Shown here: positions 36,972-44,094 of the stretch, piece after piece
Numbering within the stretch: position 1 is the stretch's first letter
Layout of the letters: the number at the start of each line of letters is the position of its first letter
Assembly (NCBI GenBank): GCA_016710985.1
Contig: JADJTX010000005.1
Coordinates: forward strand, 1-64,000
From: Ignavibacteria bacterium
Lineage (GTDB): Bacteria; Bacteroidota; Ignavibacteria; Tepidaquicellales; Tepidaquicellaceae
Length of the DNA: 64,000 nucleotides
Direction of reading: 5' to 3'
Made by a program: the position numbers and the translations under genes
The notes under the pieces: model-generated
What the model saw: the letters and a program-made list of their open reading frames with translations, nothing else
Databases searched by the model: none
What the model was told of the DNA's origin: nothing

Positions 36972-37098
36972 CAATAAGAAAATCTAACATCAAAGATCTA
37001 AAATCTAAAATCGAACAAATCCCCCGCCTGCATAATTAACTGTCCGAAATTTATATATCGGGCAGGCAAATCCGAAATTCCAAATTCCAAAATCACTA
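36972..37098. repeat. TCTAAAATCTAAAATC / CGGGCAGGC repeat, copy 1
   Basis: AAGATCTAAAATCTAAAATC is followed by CCCCGCCTGC and, after 30 bp, ATCGGGCAGGCAAATCCGAA then ATTCCAAATTCCAAAATC. GCCTGC at 37026 and GCAGGC at 37062 can pair. The 27 bp at 37057-37083 recur exactly at 41242-41268. It sits upstream of the RecQ operon, in a 312-bp gap without ORF. Confidence 0.75.
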
Positions 37099-37177
37099 AT
37101 GTTTGATTGTTATTTCAGATTAATTTATTTAATTTACCTCAGAAAAATATGATAACTAATAAAGAGGAGAATATGTC

Positions 37178-38863
37178 ATGACACGAAACGAAGCGGAAGT
37201 AATTTTGAAAGAACGATTTGGTTTAAACAGGTTTTATGATAAACAATGGGAAGCGATTGAAAGAATCCTCAAAGGCGAAAGAGTTTTACTTATCGAAAAA
37301 ACAGGTTTTGGAAAATCTCTTTGCTTTCAGTTTCCCGCGACATTGTTCGAAGGAACAACGGTAATATTCTCACCCCTCATCGCTCTGATGAGAGATCAGA
37401 TAAAAAAGCTGAACAGTTTAAAAATATCCGCGAAGTGTATCAACAGTGAACAAACCACTGATGTTAATTCTAAAATTATTGATGAAGCGAAATCAGGAAA
37501 GATAAAAATTTTATACATAGCACCGGAAAGACAGGAAAATGAGGAGTGGATAGAAGCCGTGAGGTATATGAATTTATCAATGGTTGTTATAGACGAAGCT
37601 CATTGTGTTTCTGTGTGGGGACATGATTTCAGACCGGCTTTCAGAAGAATTATAAATCTTGTAAGATTGCTTCCCGCCGGGCTTCCGGTTTTGGCTACTA
37701 CAGCAACAGCAACTAAAAAAGTTGAAAATGATATTGAAAAGCAGATTGGAGATAATGTAACTGTAATCCGGGGAAATTTACTGAGAGAGAATTTTCAGCT
37801 TTATGCAGTTAAAGTAAATTCAGAAGATGAAAAAATGATATGGCTCGGAAAGAATATTGAGATACTTTCAGACAAATTAAACGGAACAGGAATCATTTAT
37901 ACAGGAACAAGAGCTGACACTGAAATTTATTCACGATGGTTTGAACATTTGAATATATCTTCTGCGCATTATAACGCAGGTTTAGACACTGAGTCAAGAA
38001 TTGAAATCGAAAACGGTTTAATGAATAATAAATGGAAGTGTGTAATTTCTACAAACGCGCTCGGAATGGGAATAGACAAATCCGATATCAGATTTATCAT
38101 TCACACGCAGATCCCTCAGTCACCTGTTCATTATTATCAGGAAATCGGAAGAGCGGGAAGAGATAATAAGCCAACCATTATTATTTTATTTTATAAACCG
38201 GATGACAGAAAATTACCGGAAGCATTTATAGAAGGCGGACGGCCGGCTGTTTCAAAATATCATAAATTTATTGAAGCCGTTAAAAATGAACTTCTCGGTG
38301 AAAGAGAATTAATGAAACAAGCTAATCTGAAACAAACACAGGTCAGAGTCATTAAAGCTGATCTGATGGAACAGGGCATAATCAGAGAAGTGATCATAAA
38401 CGGAAGAAAGAAATTTGAATACGTAACGAATGCTCCGGCTCTGAATTCAAAATCATTTGAAGAACTCAGAGCGGTTAAAATTAATGATTTAAACAGTATG
38501 ATTGAATATGTAGAAACAAACCAATCAAGAATGAAATACCTTTGTGATTTTCTTGGTGATAAATCGGAACAGAATTATCATAACTGTGATAACACCGGAT
38601 TGAAAAAGCTGAAAGTTATTGTGACGCCTGAATGGAAGCAGAAATTAAATGATTTCAGAGAAGGGTATTTTCCTGCGTTGGATGTTCAGACTAAAGGAAG
38701 TAATCTATTGAACGGAGTTGCATCATCTTTTTATGGATTTTCAAGTACGGGAGATATAATACATAAGTGTAAGTATGAAACGAAAGAGGATTTTCCGGAT
38801 TTTCTTTTGAGACAAACAGTTAAAGCATTTCAAAAAGATTTAGCGGTGAGAAAATTGATATGA
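37178..38863 (+). CDS. RecQ-family DNA helicase (carries the start of a ComF-like domain)
   Basis: 561 residues. SF2 motifs are Q-site FYDKQWEAI near 19, Walker A EKTGFGKSLCFQFPA near 40, DEAH box with RecQ signature VIDEAHCVSVWGHDFRP near 136, ATTATAT near 173, and motifs V-VI NALGMGIDKSDI and EIGRAGRD near 293-329. A RecQ-C zinc region is reduced (YLCDFLGDKSEQNYHNCDNT near 450). No HRDC domain. The last ~80 residues (NLLNGVASSFYGFSS, KYETKEDFPDFLLRQTVKAF) look like the N-terminal half of a ComF phosphoribosyltransferase, whose other half is the next ORF. It heads a four-gene operon with ComF, DprA and a winged-helix protein. RBS AAAGAGGAG lies upstream. Confidence 0.9.
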   Translation: MTRNEAEVILKERFGLNRFYDKQWEAIERILKGERVLLIEKTGFGKSLCFQFPATLFEGTTVIFSPLIALMRDQIKKLNSLKISAKCINSEQTTDVNSKIIDEAKSGKIKILYIAPERQENEEWIEAVRYMNLSMVVIDEAHCVSVWGHDFRPAFRRIINLVRLLPAGLPVLATTATATKKVENDIEKQIGDNVTVIRGNLLRENFQLYAVKVNSEDEKMIWLGKNIEILSDKLNGTGIIYTGTRADTEIYSRWFEHLNISSAHYNAGLDTESRIEIENGLMNNKWKCVISTNALGMGIDKSDIRFIIHTQIPQSPVHYYQEIGRAGRDNKPTIIILFYKPDDRKLPEAFIEGGRPAVSKYHKFIEAVKNELLGERELMKQANLKQTQVRVIKADLMEQGIIREVIINGRKKFEYVTNAPALNSKSFEELRAVKINDLNSMIEYVETNQSRMKYLCDFLGDKSEQNYHNCDNTGLKKLKVIVTPEWKQKLNDFREGYFPALDVQTKGSNLLNGVASSFYGFSSTGDIIHKCKYETKEDFPDFLLRQTVKAFQKDLAVRKLI

Positions 38864-39204
38864 TTGTGCATGTTCCCCCGACGGTTTCCGGAGATCTGTT
38901 AAAGAATTTTGCGGTGAAAGTTTCTAAGAGGTTAAACATAACAATTTCACACGGATTAGAAAAAAGCAGAGTCACAAAAGCGCAGAAATTATTTGAAAGC
39001 GGTTTTATGAAAAGAGAAAATGTTTCGGGAGCATTTATTTATACAAATCCGAACGAGCTAAGCGGAAAAACCATTCTGCTTATTGACGATATCTATGACA
39101 GCGGTGCAACGATAAAGGAGATTGGAAAATATCTCACAAAACGCGGAGCTGCTAAAATTATACCTTTAGTAATAGCAAAGACAATCGGAGGAGATTTAGC
39201 ATGA
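38860..39204 (+). CDS. ComF-type phosphoribosyltransferase (C-terminal part)
   Basis: 114 residues. The PRPP-binding signature TILLIDDIYDSGATIKE near 84, preceded by IVHVPPTVSGDLLKNFAVKV and RENVSGAFIY, matches the second two-thirds of ComF/ComFC. The first third lies at the end of the RecQ ORF. The genes overlap as ATGA, so it is either a split domain translated by coupling or a single fusion broken by one missing base (one added A before 38860 would fuse the frames). It overlaps the DprA-like gene by ATGA. In competence, ComFC works with helicase ComFA and with DprA on incoming single-stranded DNA. Confidence 0.82.
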   Translation: MIVHVPPTVSGDLLKNFAVKVSKRLNITISHGLEKSRVTKAQKLFESGFMKRENVSGAFIYTNPNELSGKTILLIDDIYDSGATIKEIGKYLTKRGAAKIIPLVIAKTIGGDLA

Positions 39205-40058
39205 TAAAAGATGCTGCTTACTGGATTGCATTTGCTCATTTGCCGAGATGGAGATATTTGCGGTTAAATGAATTATTAAATAAAATTTATAATGAAAATA
39301 ATTTATCACTTGAAGATTATTTTTCATTAACGGAAAAAGAACGGGTGAAAGAGTTTGACCTCACTGAAAAAGAAGCTGAAGATATTTTGAATGCAAAAAA
39401 GGAATTACCCAATCACGCTTTCCTCGCCGAGAATTTATCCAATCAGGGATTTGAATTAATAACTGTCTTATCATCAGATTATTCTCAAACACTAATAAAA
39501 AATTATAAAGAAGGATATTCGCCTGTTTTATTTTATATAAAAGGGAATAAGAAAATTCTTAATGAAAAATCTGTTGCAATAGTTGGTTCGAGGAATGCAA
39601 ATGAAATCTCGATTAAGTTTACGGATAACATTGCAAAGAAAGCAGGTAAAGAGTTTAAGGTTGTCGTAAGCGGATTTGCAAAGGGAGTAGATAAGCAGGC
39701 GCTGGACTCTGCGATTAAATATAAAGGTCAGAGTATAATTGTTCTTCCGCAGGGAGTACTTACTTTCGGTTCGGGATATAAAGAATATTACAAGCCGATC
39801 GTTGAAGGAAATGTTTTGGTGTTAAGCGCTTATCATCCGAAGACTCCGTGGAAAGCTGAGCTTGCGATGGCGAGGAATGCTTTGATCTACGGACTTGCAG
39901 ATGAAATTTATGTCGCTGAGTCGGGAGAAACAGGAGGAACTTGGTCAGGCGTAATAGACGGATTGAGAAGAGGAAGGAAAATATTTGTAAGACAGCCGGA
40001 ATCAAATGAAAAAAATGCGAATAATATTTTGATACAAAAAGAGAGCGGTTGCAGTTGA
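39201..40058 (+). CDS. DprA/Smf-like DNA-processing protein
   Basis: 285 residues. The N-terminal helical region (YWIAFAHLPRWRYLRLNELL, residues 7-26) resembles the DprA N-domain. The Rossmann domain has SVAIVGSRNANEISIKFTDN near 128, VVVSGFAKGVDKQALDSAIK near 155, QSIIVLPQGVL near 178, and ARNALIYGLADEIYVAESGE near 228 in place of canonical RNRIIAGLS. DprA binds single-stranded DNA and loads RecA; the fold belongs to the SLOG superfamily, also used in nucleotide signalling and immunity. The family's C-terminal winged helix is missing here but is supplied by the next small gene. Four-base overlap with the ComF gene. Confidence 0.85.
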   Translation: MIKDAAYWIAFAHLPRWRYLRLNELLNKIYNENNLSLEDYFSLTEKERVKEFDLTEKEAEDILNAKKELPNHAFLAENLSNQGFELITVLSSDYSQTLIKNYKEGYSPVLFYIKGNKKILNEKSVAIVGSRNANEISIKFTDNIAKKAGKEFKVVVSGFAKGVDKQALDSAIKYKGQSIIVLPQGVLTFGSGYKEYYKPIVEGNVLVLSAYHPKTPWKAELAMARNALIYGLADEIYVAESGETGGTWSGVIDGLRRGRKIFVRQPESNEKNANNILIQKESGCS

Positions 40059-40059
40059 T

Positions 40060-40341
40060 ATGAATGGAGATGAAATTAAACCGCTGTATGAAAAAATAAA
40101 ATCAACGGAAGAGTTATCATTAATAAAAGACTCTTCATTTAATTTAGATGAAAAGATAAAATTACATTTAAACGGAAAATCACTGAGCGCGAAGGAATTA
40201 AAAGCTAAATTGAACTTAGACTGGGCGACAAATAAGTTATCAAACTATCTTAAGAAACTTTCATTTATAAAATATCATAAGGGAAAAAGATCTATCCTGT
40301 ATGTTGTTGATGAACAGAGGTCAATGTTCGATGGTGAATAG
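40060..40341 (+). CDS. Small winged-helix protein of the RecQ-ComF-DprA operon
   Basis: 93 residues, starting one base after the DprA stop. The middle (KIKLHLNGKSLSAKELKAKL then NLDWATNKLSNYLKKLSFIK) reads as a winged helix-turn-helix followed by a hairpin wing (KGKRSILYVVDE). It could be the detached C-terminal winged helix of DprA, or a local DNA-binding or regulator subunit. The last residues (SMFDGE) already lie in a GATGGTGAATAGTCAATAG word array, which continues after the stop. Confidence 0.7.
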   Translation: MNGDEIKPLYEKIKSTEELSLIKDSSFNLDEKIKLHLNGKSLSAKELKAKLNLDWATNKLSNYLKKLSFIKYHKGKRSILYVVDEQRSMFDGE

Positions 40342-40362
40342 TCAATAGTGAATAAATATATC

Positions 40363-40435
40363 CACTACATTTTAGAATCTAAAATCTAAAATCGAAGAAA
40401 TTCCAAATCCGAAACCCCAAATTCCAAATTTATAT
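40363..40435. repeat. TCTAAAATCTAAAATC repeat, partial copy 2
   Basis: TTAGAATCTAAAATCTAAAA then TCGAAGAAATTCCAAATCCG and CCCAAATTCCAAATT. It has the outer words of copies 1 and 3 without the CGGGCAGGC core. It separates the RecQ operon from the toxin-antitoxin pair. Confidence 0.65.
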
Positions 40436-40488
40436 GTTGCACTTTTGAGTAACCCGCATTGTTTTTATTTGCTTTAAAATCTGACACT

Positions 40489-40767
40489 ATGCGAGAGGTT
40501 AAGTTATATAAGAATTATTTTCAGGATTTCTATGATAGACAATCTCAAAAGGTAAAAGAAAAAATAATCTGGACATTCCGTCTTTTAAAAGAATTAGTAA
40601 TTATCCCTGAAACATATTTTAAACATCTGGAAGGGACAAATGGATTGTATGAAATTAGAGTTCAGTCTGGAAATAATATTTTCAGAATATTTTCTTTTTT
40701 CGACAAGAATAATGTAATTATCATAGGAAATGCATTTCAAAGGAACAAACAAAACTCCTTCAAGTAA
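40489..40767 (+). CDS. HigB/Gp49-like (RelE superfamily) toxin, probably truncated
   Basis: 92 residues from ATG 40489 (an upstream TTG at 40459 adds ten). REVKLYKNYFQDFYDRQSQK, the central FKHLEGTNGLYEIRVQSGNN and IFRIFSFFDKNNVIIIGNAF match the phage-derived Gp49-like HigB toxins, which cut mRNA at the ribosome. After the stop, the same frame continues IEKALKIKSEYFNEK, the expected C-terminal helix of the family. The stop is therefore likely due to a mutation or paired indels around 40755-40770. The antitoxin gene follows 37 bp downstream, the toxin-first order of higBA. Confidence 0.75.
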   Translation: MREVKLYKNYFQDFYDRQSQKVKEKIIWTFRLLKELVIIPETYFKHLEGTNGLYEIRVQSGNNIFRIFSFFDKNNVIIIGNAFQRNKQNSFK

Positions 40768-40804
40768 ATAGAAAAAGCACTTAAAATCAAATCAGAATAT
40801 TTTA

Positions 40805-41108
40805 ATGAAAAAGAAAAAAGATATTAAAAACCTTGAGGAATTTATAGACGAGAGCTTTGGTAAAACCGGTACTAAAAAAAGAGACAAATTTGAAAAAGGT
40901 TACACGGATTTTAAAATGGGAGTATTAATACAGGAAGCAAGACTGAAAAGAGGTTTTACACAAGAGCAAGTTGCAAAAAAAATGCGGCACAAGCAAGGGT
41001 TACATCTCTAAAATCGAAAATAATATTAAAGATGTGCGTCTTTCAACATTACAAAAAATTATTGAAACCGGATTGGAAGGAAGAATGCAGCTTTCCATTA
41101 AGCTATAA
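40805..41108 (+). CDS. XRE-family antitoxin (HigA-like), frameshifted
   Basis: The open frame stops at 41011 after IQEARLKRGFTQEQVAKKM. One surplus A in the eight-A run at 40975-40982 explains it. In the next frame the helix-turn-helix continues as CGTSKGYISKIENNIKDVRL then STLQKIIETGLEGRMQLSIK, stopping at 41106-41108. Restored, it is a ~100-residue HigA-type Cro/C1 antitoxin with recognition helix SKGYISKIE and the DVRLSTLQKI tail usual for partners of Gp49-like toxins. It would bind the toxin and the promoter of the pair. Confidence 0.78.
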
Positions 41109-41157
41109 TCTACGATGAGGAATGTTCAATTGAGAATCGTCACTCGCAAATAATGAT

Positions 41158-41280
41158 AGCAAAAATCTAAAATCCAAAATCTAATATCTAAAAATCGAAA
41201 TAAATCCTCGCCTGAATTTCATTATGCAAGACCATTATAACATCGGGCAGGCAAATCCGAAATTCCAACTCCCAAATTTT
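41158..41280. repeat. TCTAAAATC / CGGGCAGGC repeat, copy 3
   Basis: AAATCTAAAATCCAAAATCT precedes CCTCGCCTGA and, after about 30 bp, the 27 bp at 41242-41268 identical to 37057-37083, followed by AACTCCCAAATTTT. Same orientation as copy 1, so the RecQ operon and the toxin-antitoxin pair lie between direct repeats. Confidence 0.75.
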
Positions 41281-41372
41281 ATTTACTTCTCTCTTTTTAT
41301 AAAAATTTATTATAACTATTTTACAATAACTTAATAAACAAATATAAAGTAATTTTCTAACCATTTTAAACA

Positions 41373-42026
41373 ATGAAAATATTTATTGATACAGCTAATC
41401 TCGATGAGATTCGTGAAGCTAATGATATGGGAATTCTTGACGGTGTTACTACAAATCCGTCTTTAGTTGCAAAGGAAGGTCATAAAGATTTCAGATCAAT
41501 GCTTGAAAAGATCTGTGCTATCGTAGATGGTGACGTAAGTGCGGAAGTGGTTTCGACAAAAGCAGATGATATTTTGAAAGAAGGACGGGAGCTCGCAAAG
41601 ATTCACAAGAATATAGTTGTGAAGGTTCCTCTGATAAAGGAAGGTCTTAAAGCCGTCAAAGTTTTCAGTGAAGAAGGGATCAGGACAAATGTTACCCTTT
41701 GCTTTTCCGCATCACAGGCAATACTCGCTGCTAAAGCAGGCGCATATATAATCAGTCCTTTTGTAGGAAGACTTGATGACATTTCACAAAACGGAATGGA
41801 TCTTATTGCTCAGATTGTTCAGATCTACGGAAATTATAATTATCAAACACAGGTGCTCGTTGCATCGGTGAGGCATCCGCTGCATTTTGTTGACGGAGCA
41901 ATGATGGGTGCTGATATAGCGACCATGCCGCTTAAAGTGATAGAGCAATTGCTGAAACATCCGTTGACTGATATAGGTCTGGATAAATTTTTGAGTGACT
42001 GGAAGAAGCTTAACAATGAGCAATGA
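41373..42026 (+). CDS. Fructose-6-phosphate aldolase / small transaldolase (TalC type)
   Basis: 217 residues, the length of FSA/TalC enzymes. Start MKIFIDTANLDEIREANDMG and DGVTTNPSLVAKEG near 24 are diagnostic. The Schiff-base lysine lies in NIVVKVPLIKEGLKAVK near 86, and AGAYIISPFVGRLDD near 130 completes the barrel site. It moves a dihydroxyacetone unit in the pentose phosphate pathway. The last residues NNEQ come from CAATGAGCAATGAGCAATAA words that run past the stop. Confidence 0.9.
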   Translation: MKIFIDTANLDEIREANDMGILDGVTTNPSLVAKEGHKDFRSMLEKICAIVDGDVSAEVVSTKADDILKEGRELAKIHKNIVVKVPLIKEGLKAVKVFSEEGIRTNVTLCFSASQAILAAKAGAYIISPFVGRLDDISQNGMDLIAQIVQIYGNYNYQTQVLVASVRHPLHFVDGAMMGADIATMPLKVIEQLLKHPLTDIGLDKFLSDWKKLNNEQ

Positions 42027-42076
42027 GCAATAAACAATGAATAATAGAATACTTAATACTTACTTAATATCATACC

Positions 42077-43156
42077 ATGAAAAAGACAGCTTTTAATAAT
42101 ATTCACAAATCTCTCGGTGCTAAGTTAGTTGAATTCGCCGGGTATGAGATGCCTATACAATACGAAGGTATAATAGCCGAGCATAAAGCCGTGCGTGATT
42201 CGGTTGGCGTGTTTGATGTTTCACACATGGGAGAAGTGGAAGTCAGAGGAAAGGATGCATTAGCTTTTTTACAGAAGATCACGACAAATGATGTTTCGAA
42301 ATTAGAACTTGGTGATGTTCAGTATTCAGCGATGTGTTACAAAGACGGGGGAATCGTTGATGACCTGCTTGTTTACAATTGCGGTGATTATTTTATGCTC
42401 GTGATAAATGCTTCGAATATAGAAAAAGACATTAACTGGATGAAGGAAAATTTATCCGGAGATGTTACATTAAAAAACATATCAGATGAAACATCTCTGC
42501 TTGCGATTCAGGGAAAGAACTCTTTACCGGCCTTACAGAAGCTGACTGATATAGATTTATCTAAAATAGACTATTATAAATTTGCAAAAGGGAAAGTAGC
42601 CGGGCAGGATGTGATAATATCCCATACAGGCTATACCGGGGAAAAGATCTGTTTTGAAATTTACTCATCATCAGATGTAAAAAAGTCAGAGGATCTATGG
42701 AATGCCATATTTGAAGCCGGAAAGGAATTTGATATTAAGCCTGTAGGTCTCGGAGCTCGTGACACATTGCGTCTTGAATATGCATTCAGGTTATACGGCA
42801 ATGATATGGATGAAAATTCAAATACCATTGAAGCGGGATTGGGCTGGATAACAAAACCGGATAAAGGTGAATTCAATGGTAAGGAAGTTATTTTAAAAGC
42901 AAAGGAAAATTCCAGACGCAAGTTAGTCGGTTTCATAATGAACGACAGAATGGTCGGAAGACACGGACAGGAAGTTTATTCCGGTGATAAGAAGATCGGA
43001 GTTGTAACAAGCGGGAGCATGTCGCCTATGTTAAATAAAAATATCGGTCTGGCTTATATTGATAACGGATTTAATAAAAACGGAACAGCGATAGAAATTT
43101 TAATAAGGGATAAAAGAGTTAAGGCGACAGTGACAAAGACGCCTTTTCTAAGTTAA
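42077..43156 (+). CDS. gcvT: Glycine cleavage system T protein (aminomethyltransferase)
   Basis: 359 residues. AFNNIHKSLGAKLVEFAGYE then MPIQYEGIIAEHKAVRDSVG at the start, FDVSHMGEVEVRG near 47, QYSAMCYKDGGIVDDLLVYN near 90, and SHTGYTGEKICFEIY near 182 are the conserved GcvT blocks; the C-terminal barrel domain has GSMSPMLNKNIGLAYI. It transfers the methylene group from aminomethyl-lipoyl H protein to tetrahydrofolate. gcvH and gcvP are not in the window, so the system is dispersed here. No glycine riboswitch is visible upstream. Confidence 0.95.
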   Translation: MKKTAFNNIHKSLGAKLVEFAGYEMPIQYEGIIAEHKAVRDSVGVFDVSHMGEVEVRGKDALAFLQKITTNDVSKLELGDVQYSAMCYKDGGIVDDLLVYNCGDYFMLVINASNIEKDINWMKENLSGDVTLKNISDETSLLAIQGKNSLPALQKLTDIDLSKIDYYKFAKGKVAGQDVIISHTGYTGEKICFEIYSSSDVKKSEDLWNAIFEAGKEFDIKPVGLGARDTLRLEYAFRLYGNDMDENSNTIEAGLGWITKPDKGEFNGKEVILKAKENSRRKLVGFIMNDRMVGRHGQEVYSGDKKIGVVTSGSMSPMLNKNIGLAYIDNGFNKNGTAIEILIRDKRVKATVTKTPFLS

Positions 43157-43230
43157 AAGTTAAAAGTTAAGTAGATCGGAAAAAACAAAACATTAATAGT
43201 AAAATCTAAAAGGGAATACAGCAAAAGTTT

Positions 43231-44073
43231 ATGAAAAGAATAGATGTATTGCTAACACAATCGTTTATACATGATGATCTTATTTTAAAAGATAAGAACG
43301 TAATTATTCTCGATGTATTAAGAGCTACAACTACCATGACGATTGCTCTGGCAAACGGTGCAAAGGAAATCATACCAACAGAGAATATTGCAACGGCAGT
43401 GCGGGTTGCAAAGGGTTCAAAAAACTCATTGCTTTGCGGTGAAAGAAACGGAAGGATTGTGGAAGGATTTAATCTTGGAAATTCGCCTTTGGAATATACA
43501 TCAGAAGTCGTAAAAGATAAATCACTGATATTCAGCACAACTAACGGAACACTGGCAATCATAAAATCCAAGTTTGCAAAGATCTGTATTCTCGGCAGTT
43601 TTTTAAATATCTCAGCCGTAGTTAATTATGTTAATGCCATAGATGAAGACTTCACAATAATATGTTCCGGCAAGTTAAATGACTTTTGCCTGGAGGATGC
43701 GGTCTGCGCGGGTATGCTTATCAGTAAATTAAGCGCCGGAAGAAATCTTGAAATGAGAGATTCGGAAATTGCCGCATTAAATCTTTGTAATGATCTTGCA
43801 ATGACAGTGAATGTTCCTTCACAGGATAAATTGTTAAAACTATTTCATACATCAGAACACGGAAACTATCTCACACAGATAGGATTTGAAAAAGACCTTG
43901 AGGTAAGCTCAAAGCTGGATTCTTATCCTTTCATACCGATATTCCGCAACGGTGTCATAAGATTTCAGGAACAGTTTGAAGGCGACTCTGATCAGAAATC
44001 AAAAATGAAAAGAGTAAACATCGGAATCAAAACACATCAGGATGTTAAGAAGGAAAAGCTAAGCGAAACATAA
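43231..44073 (+). CDS. comB: 2-phosphosulfolactate phosphatase family protein (ComB)
   Basis: 280 residues. ILDVLRATTTMTIALANGAK near residue 26, GERNGRIVEGFNLGNSPLEY near 69, and FSTTNGTLAI near 102 are the ComB blocks. The enzyme removes phosphate from 2-phosphosulfolactate in coenzyme M synthesis, but bacterial homologues without the rest of that pathway are common, so the true substrate is uncertain. The highly charged tail (KSKMKRVNIGIKTHQDVKKE) extends past the usual domain. ftsK follows 22 bp downstream, suggesting cotranscription. Confidence 0.85.
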   Translation: MKRIDVLLTQSFIHDDLILKDKNVIILDVLRATTTMTIALANGAKEIIPTENIATAVRVAKGSKNSLLCGERNGRIVEGFNLGNSPLEYTSEVVKDKSLIFSTTNGTLAIIKSKFAKICILGSFLNISAVVNYVNAIDEDFTIICSGKLNDFCLEDAVCAGMLISKLSAGRNLEMRDSEIAALNLCNDLAMTVNVPSQDKLLKLFHTSEHGNYLTQIGFEKDLEVSSKLDSYPFIPIFRNGVIRFQEQFEGDSDQKSKMKRVNIGIKTHQDVKKEKLSET

Positions 44074-44094
44074 TTGCTAATATAATTTTTTAAA

